From RGIG3009 sp964389495 (GTDB lineage Bacteria > Bacillota > Clostridia > Oscillospirales > Acutalibacteraceae), in contig CAYMDU010000026.1 in NCBI GenBank assembly GCA_964389495.1, positions 1 through 19,251 of the forward strand: a stretch of DNA of 19,251 bases. The letters run 5' to 3'. Shown here in pieces: positions 6,914 through 14,372 of this stretch (positions are counted from its first letter, which is position 1; every line of letters starts with the position of its first letter). Both the position numbers and the translations under genes were made by a program. The notes under the pieces are model-generated. The model was not told the DNA's origin and did not search any database. It saw only the letters and a program-made list of their open reading frames with translations.

Positions 6914-9900
6914 ATGCTGTTTCCCCATTACTACGAAGATCCTTCCCGGTTGCACATCGGCACCTTGGCACCGCGTGCCTACTACATCCCGTTTTCCACC
7001 GCCGCGGCGGCCCGGTCGGCTATGACCGAAAATCCCCGCACCTGTTCCGACCGCTTTTCATTGCTAAGCGGCACTTGGGAATTTGCCTATTTCAAAAGCG
7101 TCCGCGAATTAACCGCGCCCTTTTGGGGCCCCGACGCCGACCGCTCCGGCTTTTCGCCGTTGCCGGTTCCTTCGGTGTGGCAGTGCCACGGATACGATCA
7201 GCATCAATACACCAACATCAACTACCCCATTCCCTACGACCCGCCCTATGTGCCGCACAACAATCCCTGCGGCGCCTACTATCGCACCTTCACCCTCACA
7301 CCGGAACAGGCATCCATGCGCACCTATTTGAATTTTGAAGGTGTGGATTCCTGCTTGGCCGTTTGGGTAAACGGCACTCTGGTGGGATACAGCCAGGTGT
7401 CCCACGCCAGCAGCGAATGGGACATCACCGAGCAGTTGCACATCGGTGAAAACGAGCTGGCTGTTGTGGTTCTCAAATGGTGCGACGGTACCTATTTGGA
7501 AGACCAAGACAAATTCCGCATGTCCGGTATTTTCCGCGATGTGTTCCTGTTGCACCGCCCGGCACAGCACATTCACGATATCACCGTCACCACACCGTTG
7601 TCGGCCGACCTAACCGCCGCCACGGTGGAAATCACACCGGTGTTCAGCGACACCCCGCTGTCGGTCACCTACACACTCACCGACTCCACCGGCGCGGTGA
7701 TAGCCACCGCCACCGGAACCGGCGCGGTTTCCTTGCCGGTGGATCACCCCGTTCTTTGGAACGCCGAGCATCCGTATCTGTACACACTCACGGCCGAAAC
7801 AGCCGACGAAAGCCTGGCTTTGGGCGTGGGATTTCGCGAAATTCACACGCACCACGGCGTGTTGTATGTCAACGGGCAAAACATCACCTTCCACGGCGTC
7901 AACCGCCACGACAGCGACCCGGTAACCGGCTATGCCGTCACCCGTGAGCAGGTGCTCACCGACTTGCGCGTGATGAAAGAGCACAACATCAACGCCATTC
8001 GCAGCAGCCACTACCCCAACGCTCCGTGGATGCCGGAACTGTGCGACCGCTACGGCTTCTATCTTCTCGACGAAGCCGATTTGGAAACGCACGGCACCAT
8101 CTTCCTGTACGAAGGGGAAAATCTGTTCAACAAAACCACCAACGACCCGCAATTCTACAACGCCGTGTTGGACCGCGCCAACCTGTTGTACCAGCGCGAT
8201 AAAAACCATCCCTGCGTTTTGATTTGGTCCATGGGCAACGAATCCGGTTGCGGCAAAGCCGTATCCGATGCGTGGACTTGGGTGAAAGATACCGACCCCA
8301 CCCGTCTAACCCACTACGAAACCTGCGACGAATTCCGCTATGGGCCGTATGCCGAAGAAGATGCCGTGCATCCCCGGTTCGACAAGCTGAGCCTGTACAG
8401 CCGCATGTATTCCTCGCCGGAATTTCTGCGCGAAAACATGGCCAAGCAAGCTGCTTTGGCGCCGGAATCCCGCAAGCCCTTTATTCTGTGCGAATATTGC
8501 CACGCCATGGGCAACGGCCCCGGCGATTTAGAAGCCTATCAGCAGTTGTTCATGGAACACGACGGCCTGTGCGGCGGATTCATTTGGGAATGGTGCGACC
8601 ACGCCGTGTATGACGGAACCGCCCCCGACGGCCGCCCGCGCTACCTATACGGCGGCGACTCCGGCGAATATCCGCACGACGGCAACTTCTGCATGGACGG
8701 GTTGGTCTATCCCGACCGTCGCCCGCACACCGGCCTGATGGAATACAAAAATGTGCTACGTCCCGCGCGCATCACACAAGATGCCATGGGCCGATACCTC
8801 ATCCGCAATTTGCTGGATTTCACCACATTGAGCGACTACCTGACCGTCACCTACGAACTCACTTGCGACGGTCAGATTGTGGAATCCGGTTCTCTCCCCG
8901 AATCGGCGCTGCAAGTACCGCCGCACGGTACCGCCGTGTTGCCGGTATCGTTCACCCTGCCGCCGCAAGGTCAATGCCGCGTCCGCTTCCTTTTGGCACT
9001 GAAAAACGCCGACGCCTTCCGTCCCGCCGGCCATCCGCTGGGGCACGAAGAAATCACGCTGCGCGCCTTTGAACCGCGCTTGCCCCATGCTGCGGCCGGC
9101 CAAGCTCCCACCGTGGCCGAATGCGGCGACAGCCTGATTATCACCGGCAACGGCTTCCGCTACACCTACGATTGCCTTGTCGGCCTGTTCTCCGCCATGG
9201 AAAAGAACGGCACGGCCCTTCTGGCTGCGCCCATGTCCTACACTGTCTGGCGTGCTCCCGTTGACAACGAGCGGTTTGTTCGCACCACATGGGAAGAGAA
9301 TCGGTATAACCGCCTGAAACCGCGCGCCTACACCACCGATATCTCCGCCACCGAAACCGCTTGCGTTTTGAACACGCGCTGGTCGTTGGCTTCGGATTCC
9401 CGCCAGCCGCTTTTGCGCGGCACCACCGAATGGACAATTCATGCCGACGGAGCCGTTGCCTTCCGCATGACGGTTGACAAAACCATCAACACCCCGTTCC
9501 TGCCGCGCTTTGGCATCACACTCACCCTGCCACGCGGCAACGAACAGGTACACTACTGCGGCCGCGGCCCGGTTGAAAACTATGTCGACAAACATCACGC
9601 CTCATGGTACGGCCTGTTTGATTCCACCGTGCCCGCCATGCACGAAGACTACCTGTTTCCGCAGGAAAACGGCAACCGCACCGAATGCGACTGGCTGGCA
9701 GTGGATGGCTTCCGCGTGGAGGCTGTCAGTCATCCGCTCAGTTTCTCGGTGTCCCGCTACACCGTGGAAGAATTAACGGCGGCCGCCCATTCTTTCGAAC
9801 TGAACGACAGCGGCAACACGGTGTTGCACATCGACTACATGCAAAGCGGTGTCGGCTCCAACAGTTGCGGGCCAAAATTAGACAGCCGTTGGCAACTCAA

Positions 9901-9940
9901 CCCGCGCCGGTTCACTTTCACCGGCTTGCTAAAACCGTAA
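6914..9940 (+). CDS. lacZ: Beta-galactosidase, glycoside hydrolase family 2
   Basis: This 1008-residue protein has the five-domain LacZ plan: a sugar-binding jelly roll (about 50-210, with YRTFTLTPEQ and NFEGVDSCLAVWVNG), an Ig-like domain, a TIM barrel, a second Ig domain and the C-terminal beta-sandwich (Bgal_small_N, from about 740). The barrel shows HGVNRHDSDP near 327, the acid/base Glu443 in WSMGNESG, and the nucleophile Glu527 in ILCEYCHAMGNGPG. Known function: it hydrolyses terminal beta-galactosides in the cytoplasm; there is no signal peptide. It is divergent from an AraC regulator and followed by a strong terminator, so it is monocistronic. Natural substrates may be galactosides other than lactose; no lactose permease is nearby. 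Confidence 0.95.
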   Translation: MLFPHYYEDPSRLHIGTLAPRAYYIPFSTAAAARSAMTENPRTCSDRFSLLSGTWEFAYFKSVRELTAPFWGPDADRSGFSPLPVPSVWQCHGYDQHQYTNINYPIPYDPPYVPHNNPCGAYYRTFTLTPEQASMRTYLNFEGVDSCLAVWVNGTLVGYSQVSHASSEWDITEQLHIGENELAVVVLKWCDGTYLEDQDKFRMSGIFRDVFLLHRPAQHIHDITVTTPLSADLTAATVEITPVFSDTPLSVTYTLTDSTGAVIATATGTGAVSLPVDHPVLWNAEHPYLYTLTAETADESLALGVGFREIHTHHGVLYVNGQNITFHGVNRHDSDPVTGYAVTREQVLTDLRVMKEHNINAIRSSHYPNAPWMPELCDRYGFYLLDEADLETHGTIFLYEGENLFNKTTNDPQFYNAVLDRANLLYQRDKNHPCVLIWSMGNESGCGKAVSDAWTWVKDTDPTRLTHYETCDEFRYGPYAEEDAVHPRFDKLSLYSRMYSSPEFLRENMAKQAALAPESRKPFILCEYCHAMGNGPGDLEAYQQLFMEHDGLCGGFIWEWCDHAVYDGTAPDGRPRYLYGGDSGEYPHDGNFCMDGLVYPDRRPHTGLMEYKNVLRPARITQDAMGRYLIRNLLDFTTLSDYLTVTYELTCDGQIVESGSLPESALQVPPHGTAVLPVSFTLPPQGQCRVRFLLALKNADAFRPAGHPLGHEEITLRAFEPRLPHAAAGQAPTVAECGDSLIITGNGFRYTYDCLVGLFSAMEKNGTALLAAPMSYTVWRAPVDNERFVRTTWEENRYNRLKPRAYTTDISATETACVLNTRWSLASDSRQPLLRGTTEWTIHADGAVAFRMTVDKTINTPFLPRFGITLTLPRGNEQVHYCGRGPVENYVDKHHASWYGLFDSTVPAMHEDYLFPQENGNRTECDWLAVDGFRVEAVSHPLSFSVSRYTVEELTAAAHSFELNDSGNTVLHIDYMQSGVGSNSCGPKLDSRWQLNPRRFTFTGLLKP

Positions 9941-9956
9941 TTTTCTTCAAAACAAT

Positions 9957-9991
9957 CGGGGCAAGGCGGTCGGCCTTGCCCCGGTTTTATT
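9957..9991 (+). terminator. Terminator of lacZ
   Basis: An 11-bp GC-rich stem (9957-9967 with 9973-9983, 5-nt loop) is followed by GTTTTATT. It begins 17 nt after the lacZ stop codon. Confidence 0.9.
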
Positions 9992-9998
9992 CCTCACG

Positions 9999-10034
9999 CA
10001 AAACGGTGCAGCACCGGTTGGTGCTGCACCGTTT
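9999..10034 (-). terminator. Terminator of the leftward PocR-AraC/GH16/membrane-protein unit
   Basis: A perfect 15-bp stem (10001-10015 with 10020-10034, loop GGTT) lies 15 nt past the stop codon of the membrane-protein gene. Read leftward it ends in TTTT followed by GCG, so the U-tract is short. It sits beside the lacZ terminator, and the two converging units each have their own hairpin. Confidence 0.75.
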
Positions 10035-10049
10035 CTTATCGCTTGTTAC

Positions 10050-10568
10050 TTACTCATTGGTATTCATCGACTCGGCCGGTTCTTCACACGGCGGCAACTT
10101 CCGCAATCGGTTCCACGCTGCCACGCCGCCAATCAGATAATACATCACCCATGCGGCAAACGCCACCATCAATCCGATTGCAAACAAATCCGGATCGCCG
10201 CTTCCCGCTTCCGCAAAACTGGTCAGCACCAACCACAGCGTTGTCACACAGTCCACGGAAAACAGCACCAACGCGGCCACCATCCATCCGCCGCGCTTTT
10301 TGGAAAACAGCCAGCACAGAAAGTAGGCCGCCATCAACAGCACCACGGCCGCCACCGGCAGAGCCACCAAAAAACCCGGCTGTTCCAATGCTGCCAATGC
10401 CCACGCCACGCTGCTGAGCATTTCCGGCAACGAAGCCGAAAACAAAAAGCGAACATCGGAATTCACCAACGGCAGCAACAAATTCACCGCCGTGCAAGCC
10501 AGCATCAGCAACAAATTGACTCTTGCCTGCCGGTATCGTTTTTCGTAATTTTCGCGTAATTCTGCCAC
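10050..10568 (-). CDS. Small multi-pass membrane protein of unknown function
   Basis: I chose the GTG at 10568 because GAGGAGGAAAG sits 8 nt upstream; an ATG at 10589, overlapping the GH16 stop, has no comparable site. The 172-residue product has a charged N-terminus (ELRENYEKRYRQARVNLL) and then about four or five hydrophobic segments (roughly 16-36, 43-61, 65-88, 94-117, 128-150), with a short acidic cytoplasmic-type tail. The KRYRQARVNLLLML...FLFSAS pattern resembles small uncharacterised membrane proteins I recall as common in clostridia. It is the last gene of the unit with the PocR-AraC regulator and the GH16 lipoprotein. It has no transporter or enzyme signature. Confidence 0.85.
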   Translation of the reverse strand: MAELRENYEKRYRQARVNLLLMLACTAVNLLLPLVNSDVRFLFSASLPEMLSSVAWALAALEQPGFLVALPVAAVVLLMAAYFLCWLFSKKRGGWMVAALVLFSVDCVTTLWLVLTSFAEAGSGDPDLFAIGLMVAFAAWVMYYLIGGVAAWNRLRKLPPCEEPAESMNTNE

Positions 10569-10581
10569 GGTTCTTTCCTCC

Positions 10582-11700
10582 TCACTCATTGGTCGGCGTT
10601 TCCCACACACGCACCCAGTCCACTTCCATGGGCCATGTTTCGTGAGCGCCCAGGAACAACACCATGCGGTCGCTGTTCAAAATGCTCTGTGCGCCTTGCC
10701 AGGTGCGCCCGGCCAGTGAGCTTTCAATGCTTTCGTTCCAGTTCAGCGGTTCTTCGATGTCCCGGTAATAATACACCGGATACTCGCTTTCGGAAAAGCG
10801 CGCCGAGTGCATCAGCTGGCCATCCATGTACCAGGCAATGTAGTTTTCTGTCCACAAAGCCGCATAGGTGTGCCACTCGCTGTCCAGCACATCGTGCAAC
10901 CCAAAAGCACCCGTTGCGTTGGTCACATTGGTGGCAATTTGTTTTGTACCGTCTGCCAGCTTCACATGGTCGTGTATGGTGCCGGTGTAAATCACATCGG
11001 ACTGCGGGTTGTCGGCCTCCACCTGGTGCGCTTCCAAAATATCCAGCTCACCCACGCGGTTCCACGATTCGCCAACCACATCCACCACGCTCACGCCCCA
11101 AAACGACGGGAATCCGTTGCGCCCTTCCGATGCCAGCGACAACTCTTCCACCGAAAACCGAATGCGCGCTTCCGCATATCCGAAATGCATGGCATATCCG
11201 GTTTTCCCCTTGGCGCTGAATGTCGGCAACCCGATAGATGCCGGGCAGTTTTTGGGAGCAAATGTCATCACGCCGTCTTGAATGGTGATTTCCTCCTGTG
11301 TCAGTGTATCGCCGCCATAGGGGCGGTCCACATACCAGTTATACCCTTCTTTCCCTTCGCCGCTGAAATCAATGGTATCATACGAATCAAAATCGTCGGA
11401 AAAGGCCAGCTTGGTCATGCCGGCAGCCGCTGCCGCTTCGGGCACTTCCACCGTGGCCGTTGGCTCCGGATTGGTGTTTTCCTGCGTGAGCAGTGCGTTG
11501 CCCTGAATCGAGGGCAAATCGGGATTGGGCACCGGCGTGGGCGTTTCACTCACTGTCACCTGCGGCAATGTGGCACTTGTTGTTGCCCCTGTGGTGGTGC
11601 CTGTTGCCCCCGTGTTTTCGGTTTGGGAGGCGCATCCGCCAAGCATGCTCAACACCACGCCCCCCACCACTGCCATAGCCACTGCTTTCTTCAAAACCAT
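10582..11700 (-). CDS. Extracellular GH16-type glycoside hydrolase lipoprotein
   Basis: The 372-residue protein starts with a lipoprotein signal peptide ending LGGC (Cys23). A Thr/Ser/Pro-rich linker follows to about residue 90, then a GH16 (concanavalin-like) domain. The catalytic signature ExDxxE is GELDILEAHQ with Glu218, Asp220 and Glu223. GFPSFWGV precedes it and WHTYALW-like, WYMDGQ and EVDWVRVWE strands follow, as in GH16. Known for the family: retaining endo-hydrolases of beta-glucans or galactans; the subfamily here cannot be named. It should be anchored at the outer membrane face. The ATG at 11700 has TAAGGAGGA upstream, and the gene starts 12 bp after the PocR-AraC stop. It is clearly related to the signal-less GH16 protein encoded at 17332-18123. 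Confidence 0.9.
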   Translation of the reverse strand: MVLKKAVAMAVVGGVVLSMLGGCASQTENTGATGTTTGATTSATLPQVTVSETPTPVPNPDLPSIQGNALLTQENTNPEPTATVEVPEAAAAAGMTKLAFSDDFDSYDTIDFSGEGKEGYNWYVDRPYGGDTLTQEEITIQDGVMTFAPKNCPASIGLPTFSAKGKTGYAMHFGYAEARIRFSVEELSLASEGRNGFPSFWGVSVVDVVGESWNRVGELDILEAHQVEADNPQSDVIYTGTIHDHVKLADGTKQIATNVTNATGAFGLHDVLDSEWHTYAALWTENYIAWYMDGQLMHSARFSESEYPVYYYRDIEEPLNWNESIESSLAGRTWQGAQSILNSDRMVLFLGAHETWPMEVDWVRVWETPTNE

Positions 11701-11712
11701 GCTGATTCCTCC

Positions 11713-12657
11713 TTAATGTTGTACCATTTCGTTTTCACCGCCGGTGAGCTTCACCGCGGCCAACAGCAACTTATCCGGCTCTTCCGGTTCCGGCACTTTG
11801 CCGCTGCGCAGGAACACCGTGCGATATTCCCGCGGTGTCATGCCGGTTTTCAGCTTGAACACACGCGAAAAATAGTTGTAGTCGGAAATGCCGCAATAGC
11901 CCGCAATCTCGGAAATGTTGTATTTGGGGTCTTTCAAAAACTTGCATGCCAAAACAATGCGCTTTTGCAAAACAAATTTGCCAATCGACATGTGAATGTT
12001 CTTTTCGGCACACCGATTCAGGGTGGACACACTCACCGACAACGCTTTGGCGATTTCCGACACCAACAGCTTTTCACGCAAGTTTTCATCAATATAGGCC
12101 ACCGCGCGCTGCCACAAATCGTCGCGGTTGCGCTGAATGAGCTTTTGCAGCAACAGATGCTCAATGCAGATTTGCAAAATATCGCACATGGCCGCCACCG
12201 CCGAACGCGAGGTGGGAATCAGTTGAAAAAACTGGTGGTTCAGCACCGACATATCCCGCACGAAGTGACGGCAATTCTCATACACCGTGTTCCATTGCGA
12301 CCCCAGGGAAGTTTGGTCGTCCAGCAAATGGCCCAACACCACATAGCCCAGAATTTCATCGTTGTGCTGACCGGATTTAATGGGCACACACACTTCAATC
12401 AGCCCGGCGTGGCACTGATACACACACAACTTCCCCGTGCTTTGTGCCTGCTGAAACCCATACCGGTCGCACGCTTCGCATTTGGCCTTTCCCACCGCCG
12501 TGGACTGAATGTGCTGGCAAAACGCATTGCCCTGCGCCGGATACCGAAGCAATGCCCGGTATTCCGGGTCGAACAGCGCACATTGGTGGCCGGTGATCAG
12601 GTAGATATCCTTGAAGATTTTTTGTATCTCATTTAGTTCAAAAAAGAGATTCTGCAT
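11713..12657 (-). CDS. PocR-domain AraC family transcriptional regulator
   Basis: The ATG at 12657 is preceded by AGGTGA at 7 nt; upstream in-frame codons cover promoter DNA and are not coding. The 314-residue product has an N-terminal PocR-type sensory domain (about 5-165) with the cysteine pattern FCQHIQ (C47), KCEACD (C60, C63) and CVYQCHAGL (C78, C82), followed by EVCVPI. The AraC DNA-binding domain (about 180-284) has LLVSEIAKALSVSVSTLNR and ISEIAGYCGISDYNYFSRVFK...TPREYR. Known: PocR domains sense small organic ligands such as diols in other systems; some cysteines could bind a metal. It is first in the leftward unit and divergent from the ASRT/M24/creatininase/GH-like genes, so it probably controls both (inference). 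A C-terminal tail of about 30 residues follows the DNA-binding domain. Confidence 0.93.
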   Translation of the reverse strand: MQNLFFELNEIQKIFKDIYLITGHQCALFDPEYRALLRYPAQGNAFCQHIQSTAVGKAKCEACDRYGFQQAQSTGKLCVYQCHAGLIEVCVPIKSGQHNDEILGYVVLGHLLDDQTSLGSQWNTVYENCRHFVRDMSVLNHQFFQLIPTSRSAVAAMCDILQICIEHLLLQKLIQRNRDDLWQRAVAYIDENLREKLLVSEIAKALSVSVSTLNRCAEKNIHMSIGKFVLQKRIVLACKFLKDPKYNISEIAGYCGISDYNYFSRVFKLKTGMTPREYRTVFLRSGKVPEPEEPDKLLLAAVKLTGGENEMVQH

Positions 12658-12716
12658 CTTTTTTTCACCTGCAAACCCTGCTAAAATGTTCCAAATTGAA
12701 TGAAAAATGCTAATTT

Positions 12717-12770
12717 TCAAGTACATTGTACTATTAAATTTGTAAAAAGTCAAGTACAATTAAAGTACAG
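12717..12770. promoter_or_regulatory. Candidate operator: three direct AAGTACA copies between divergent units
   Basis: AAGTACA occurs at 12719-12725, 12752-12758 and 12763-12769. The first two are extended to TCAAGTACA, and GTACATTGTAC (12721-12731) is an imperfect palindrome adding an inverted copy. Start-to-start distances are 33 and 11 bp, so all copies face the same side of the helix. They overlap or flank the -10 and -35 of the leftward promoter and lie just upstream of the rightward gene, which shows only poor -35 boxes. This fits AraC-type half-sites for the adjacent PocR regulator (inference). Confidence 0.6.
12725..12753 (-). promoter_or_regulatory. Promoter of the PocR-AraC/GH16 unit
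   Basis: Read leftward, TTGACT (12748-12753) and TACAAT (12725-12730) are separated by exactly 17 bp, giving a start near 12718 and a leader of about 60 nt. The repeat copies described at 12717-12770 overlap both boxes, so autoregulation is likely. Confidence 0.82.
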
Positions 12771-12794
12771 TAAAAAGCGAAAGGAGCAATCAGG

Positions 12795-13160
12795 ATGGAC
12801 GGTAAAACCAAATGGTATTTCCCAGACGGTGAAATCCCCCCCATGGGTAACGACCCGGAAGTATACGGGCACGAATCCCTCATTGTGCTCAATCCCAACG
12901 AGCAGGAAGCACACATAAAACTGTGCATGTATTGGACCGACCGCGACCCGGTATGGAGCGCACCCATCACGGTGGGCGCCCGGCGTGTCAAGGGCCTGCG
13001 CGCCACCGAAAAGAAAGACTTTTTCGGTGAGGTTCCGCAAGCCGGCGAACAATACGCCATGTTGCTGGAAAGCGATGTGCCGGTCATCGTGCAGTACGGC
13101 CGTTTGGATGTGCGCCAAACCAACATGGCGTTCTACACCACCAGCGGCTATTCCGTTTGA
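12795..13160 (+). CDS. ASRT-like protein (sensory rhodopsin transducer family)
   Basis: The 121-residue product matches the Anabaena sensory rhodopsin transducer family (PF07100) over its whole length. It has IPPMGNDPE (14-22), GHESLIVLNP (25-34), the AHI strand, YWTDRDPV (46-53), the basic ARRVKGLR (62-69) and VPVIVQYGRLDVRQ (95-108). In Anabaena the homologue is a soluble beta-sandwich tetramer that binds a photoreceptor. Most bacteria with the gene have no rhodopsin, and the family has been proposed to be a small-molecule, possibly sugar, binding domain. None of the genes here encodes a rhodopsin. It is the first gene of the rightward unit; AAAGGAG lies 8 nt before the ATG. A ligand-binding or accessory role in the pathway is inferred. 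Confidence 0.88.
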   Translation: MDGKTKWYFPDGEIPPMGNDPEVYGHESLIVLNPNEQEAHIKLCMYWTDRDPVWSAPITVGARRVKGLRATEKKDFFGEVPQAGEQYAMLLESDVPVIVQYGRLDVRQTNMAFYTTSGYSV

Positions 13161-13196
13161 TTTTCATTTTAAAAATAAGAAAGGCAAGAATTCATT

Positions 13197-14366
13197 ATGT
13201 CACGCATTTGCATCCCCGATCACGAATACCAAGAGCGCGTTCAGCGCTGCGCCGCGCTGGTTGCCAAGAAAGGCTACGATATTTTCTTGGTGAACTCGAA
13301 CGAGGCCGACTATGCCAATGTTCGCTATTTCAGCAACTTCTGGCCGCTGTTTGAGCGTGCCGGTGTGGCCATCACCCCCAACGGCAAAGCCGCTTTGCTG
13401 GTTGGTCCGGAAAGCACCATTTTCTCGGCCGACCGCAGCAAAATCGACAAAATCTACACCATGCTCGCCTACCGTGAATCCGCCGACCCTTCCTATCCCG
13501 AACTCTCCCCCGTGGAGTACGACGAAGTGTTCCGCGACATGGGCGTCACCGGCAAACACATCAAAATTGCCATCGGCAGCTTCCTGGACACCAGTTGTGA
13601 AATGATGCGTCACCTGAAAAACGCCTACCCCGAAGCGGAAATCATCGAAGACAAAGAAATCATGGTGTCTTTGCGCCAAATCAAAACGGAAAACGAACTG
13701 GCCTGCATCCGCGAAGGCTTCCGCATTGTGGACTTGGCCACACAGGAAGTCATCAAAAACCTGCGTCCCGGTGTCACCGAACTGGCCATGGTCGGTATTG
13801 CCCAGCGCGTCATCTACGAAAACGGTGCCGAATACGAAGGCCTGCCGATGTATGTGTTCAGCGAAGCCTCCACGCGCCATGCCATTTCCCGTCCCAGCTA
13901 TCGCACACTGAACAAGGGCGACATCATCCAGCTGAACCTGTCCGCCAAAATCGACGGCTATTCTCCCTCCATCGGCTTGCCTGTGTGCCTTGGCAAACTC
14001 ACCGACGAAAAGCGCCGCTATGTGGAATTCTGCCTGCAAGCCCACAACTGGACAGTGGACCAAATCAAAGCCGGCGTTATGGCATCCGACATTGCCAAAG
14101 GCTTCTATAAACTCTATTGCGACAACGGCTTCAAAGATGCCTATGTCTATGGCCCCTGCCACGGCACCGGCATGATCGAAGTGGAAGCTCCCTGGATGGA
14201 AACTTCCTCCGACTACATCCTGCAACCCAACATGACCTTCCAGGTCGACACCTTCATTTCGGGCCCGACTTTCGGCCTGCGTTGGGAAAAGGGCATTGTT
14301 GTCACCGAAAACGGTTGCGAATCCACCGGCGGCAATCTCGGCAAAATTTATGAACTGGATGTGTGA
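13197..14366 (+). CDS. M24 (aminopeptidase P/creatinase fold) protein lacking most metal ligands
   Basis: This 389-residue protein has a creatinase N-domain (about 1-150) and a pita-bread M24 domain. The family's five metal ligands are Asp, Asp, His, Glu, Glu (D260, D271, H354, E383, E406 in E. coli PepP). They align here with Asn247, Ser258 (same 11-residue spacing), His322 (HGTG), Asp351 (same 29-residue spacing) and Glu364 (RWEKG). Both first aspartates are lost, so a dimetal peptidase is unlikely. Creatinase is a known metal-free member of this fold that hydrolyses a non-peptide C-N bond, and a comparable activity is plausible. There is no signal peptide. The next gene, 6 bp downstream, encodes a creatininase-family protein, which supports a non-peptidase role. 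The substrate is unknown. Confidence 0.88.
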   Translation: MSRICIPDHEYQERVQRCAALVAKKGYDIFLVNSNEADYANVRYFSNFWPLFERAGVAITPNGKAALLVGPESTIFSADRSKIDKIYTMLAYRESADPSYPELSPVEYDEVFRDMGVTGKHIKIAIGSFLDTSCEMMRHLKNAYPEAEIIEDKEIMVSLRQIKTENELACIREGFRIVDLATQEVIKNLRPGVTELAMVGIAQRVIYENGAEYEGLPMYVFSEASTRHAISRPSYRTLNKGDIIQLNLSAKIDGYSPSIGLPVCLGKLTDEKRRYVEFCLQAHNWTVDQIKAGVMASDIAKGFYKLYCDNGFKDAYVYGPCHGTGMIEVEAPWMETSSDYILQPNMTFQVDTFISGPTFGLRWEKGIVVTENGCESTGGNLGKIYELDV

Positions 14367-14372
14367 TAAACT

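Noticed and set aside
10050..10595. Shared ACCAATGAGT at the ends of the GH16 and membrane-protein genes as a duplication
   Set aside because: Only ten bases match and the flanks differ; chance is sufficient.
10807..12636. 609-codon rightward open frame opposite the GH16 and PocR-AraC genes
   Set aside because: It spans two well-supported opposite-strand genes and their spacer; its His/Arg/Gly-rich translation is typical of an antisense shadow.
12658..12759. In-frame N-terminal extension of the PocR-AraC protein
   Set aside because: It would cover the promoter and operator repeats; the ATG at 12657 has a good ribosome-binding site.
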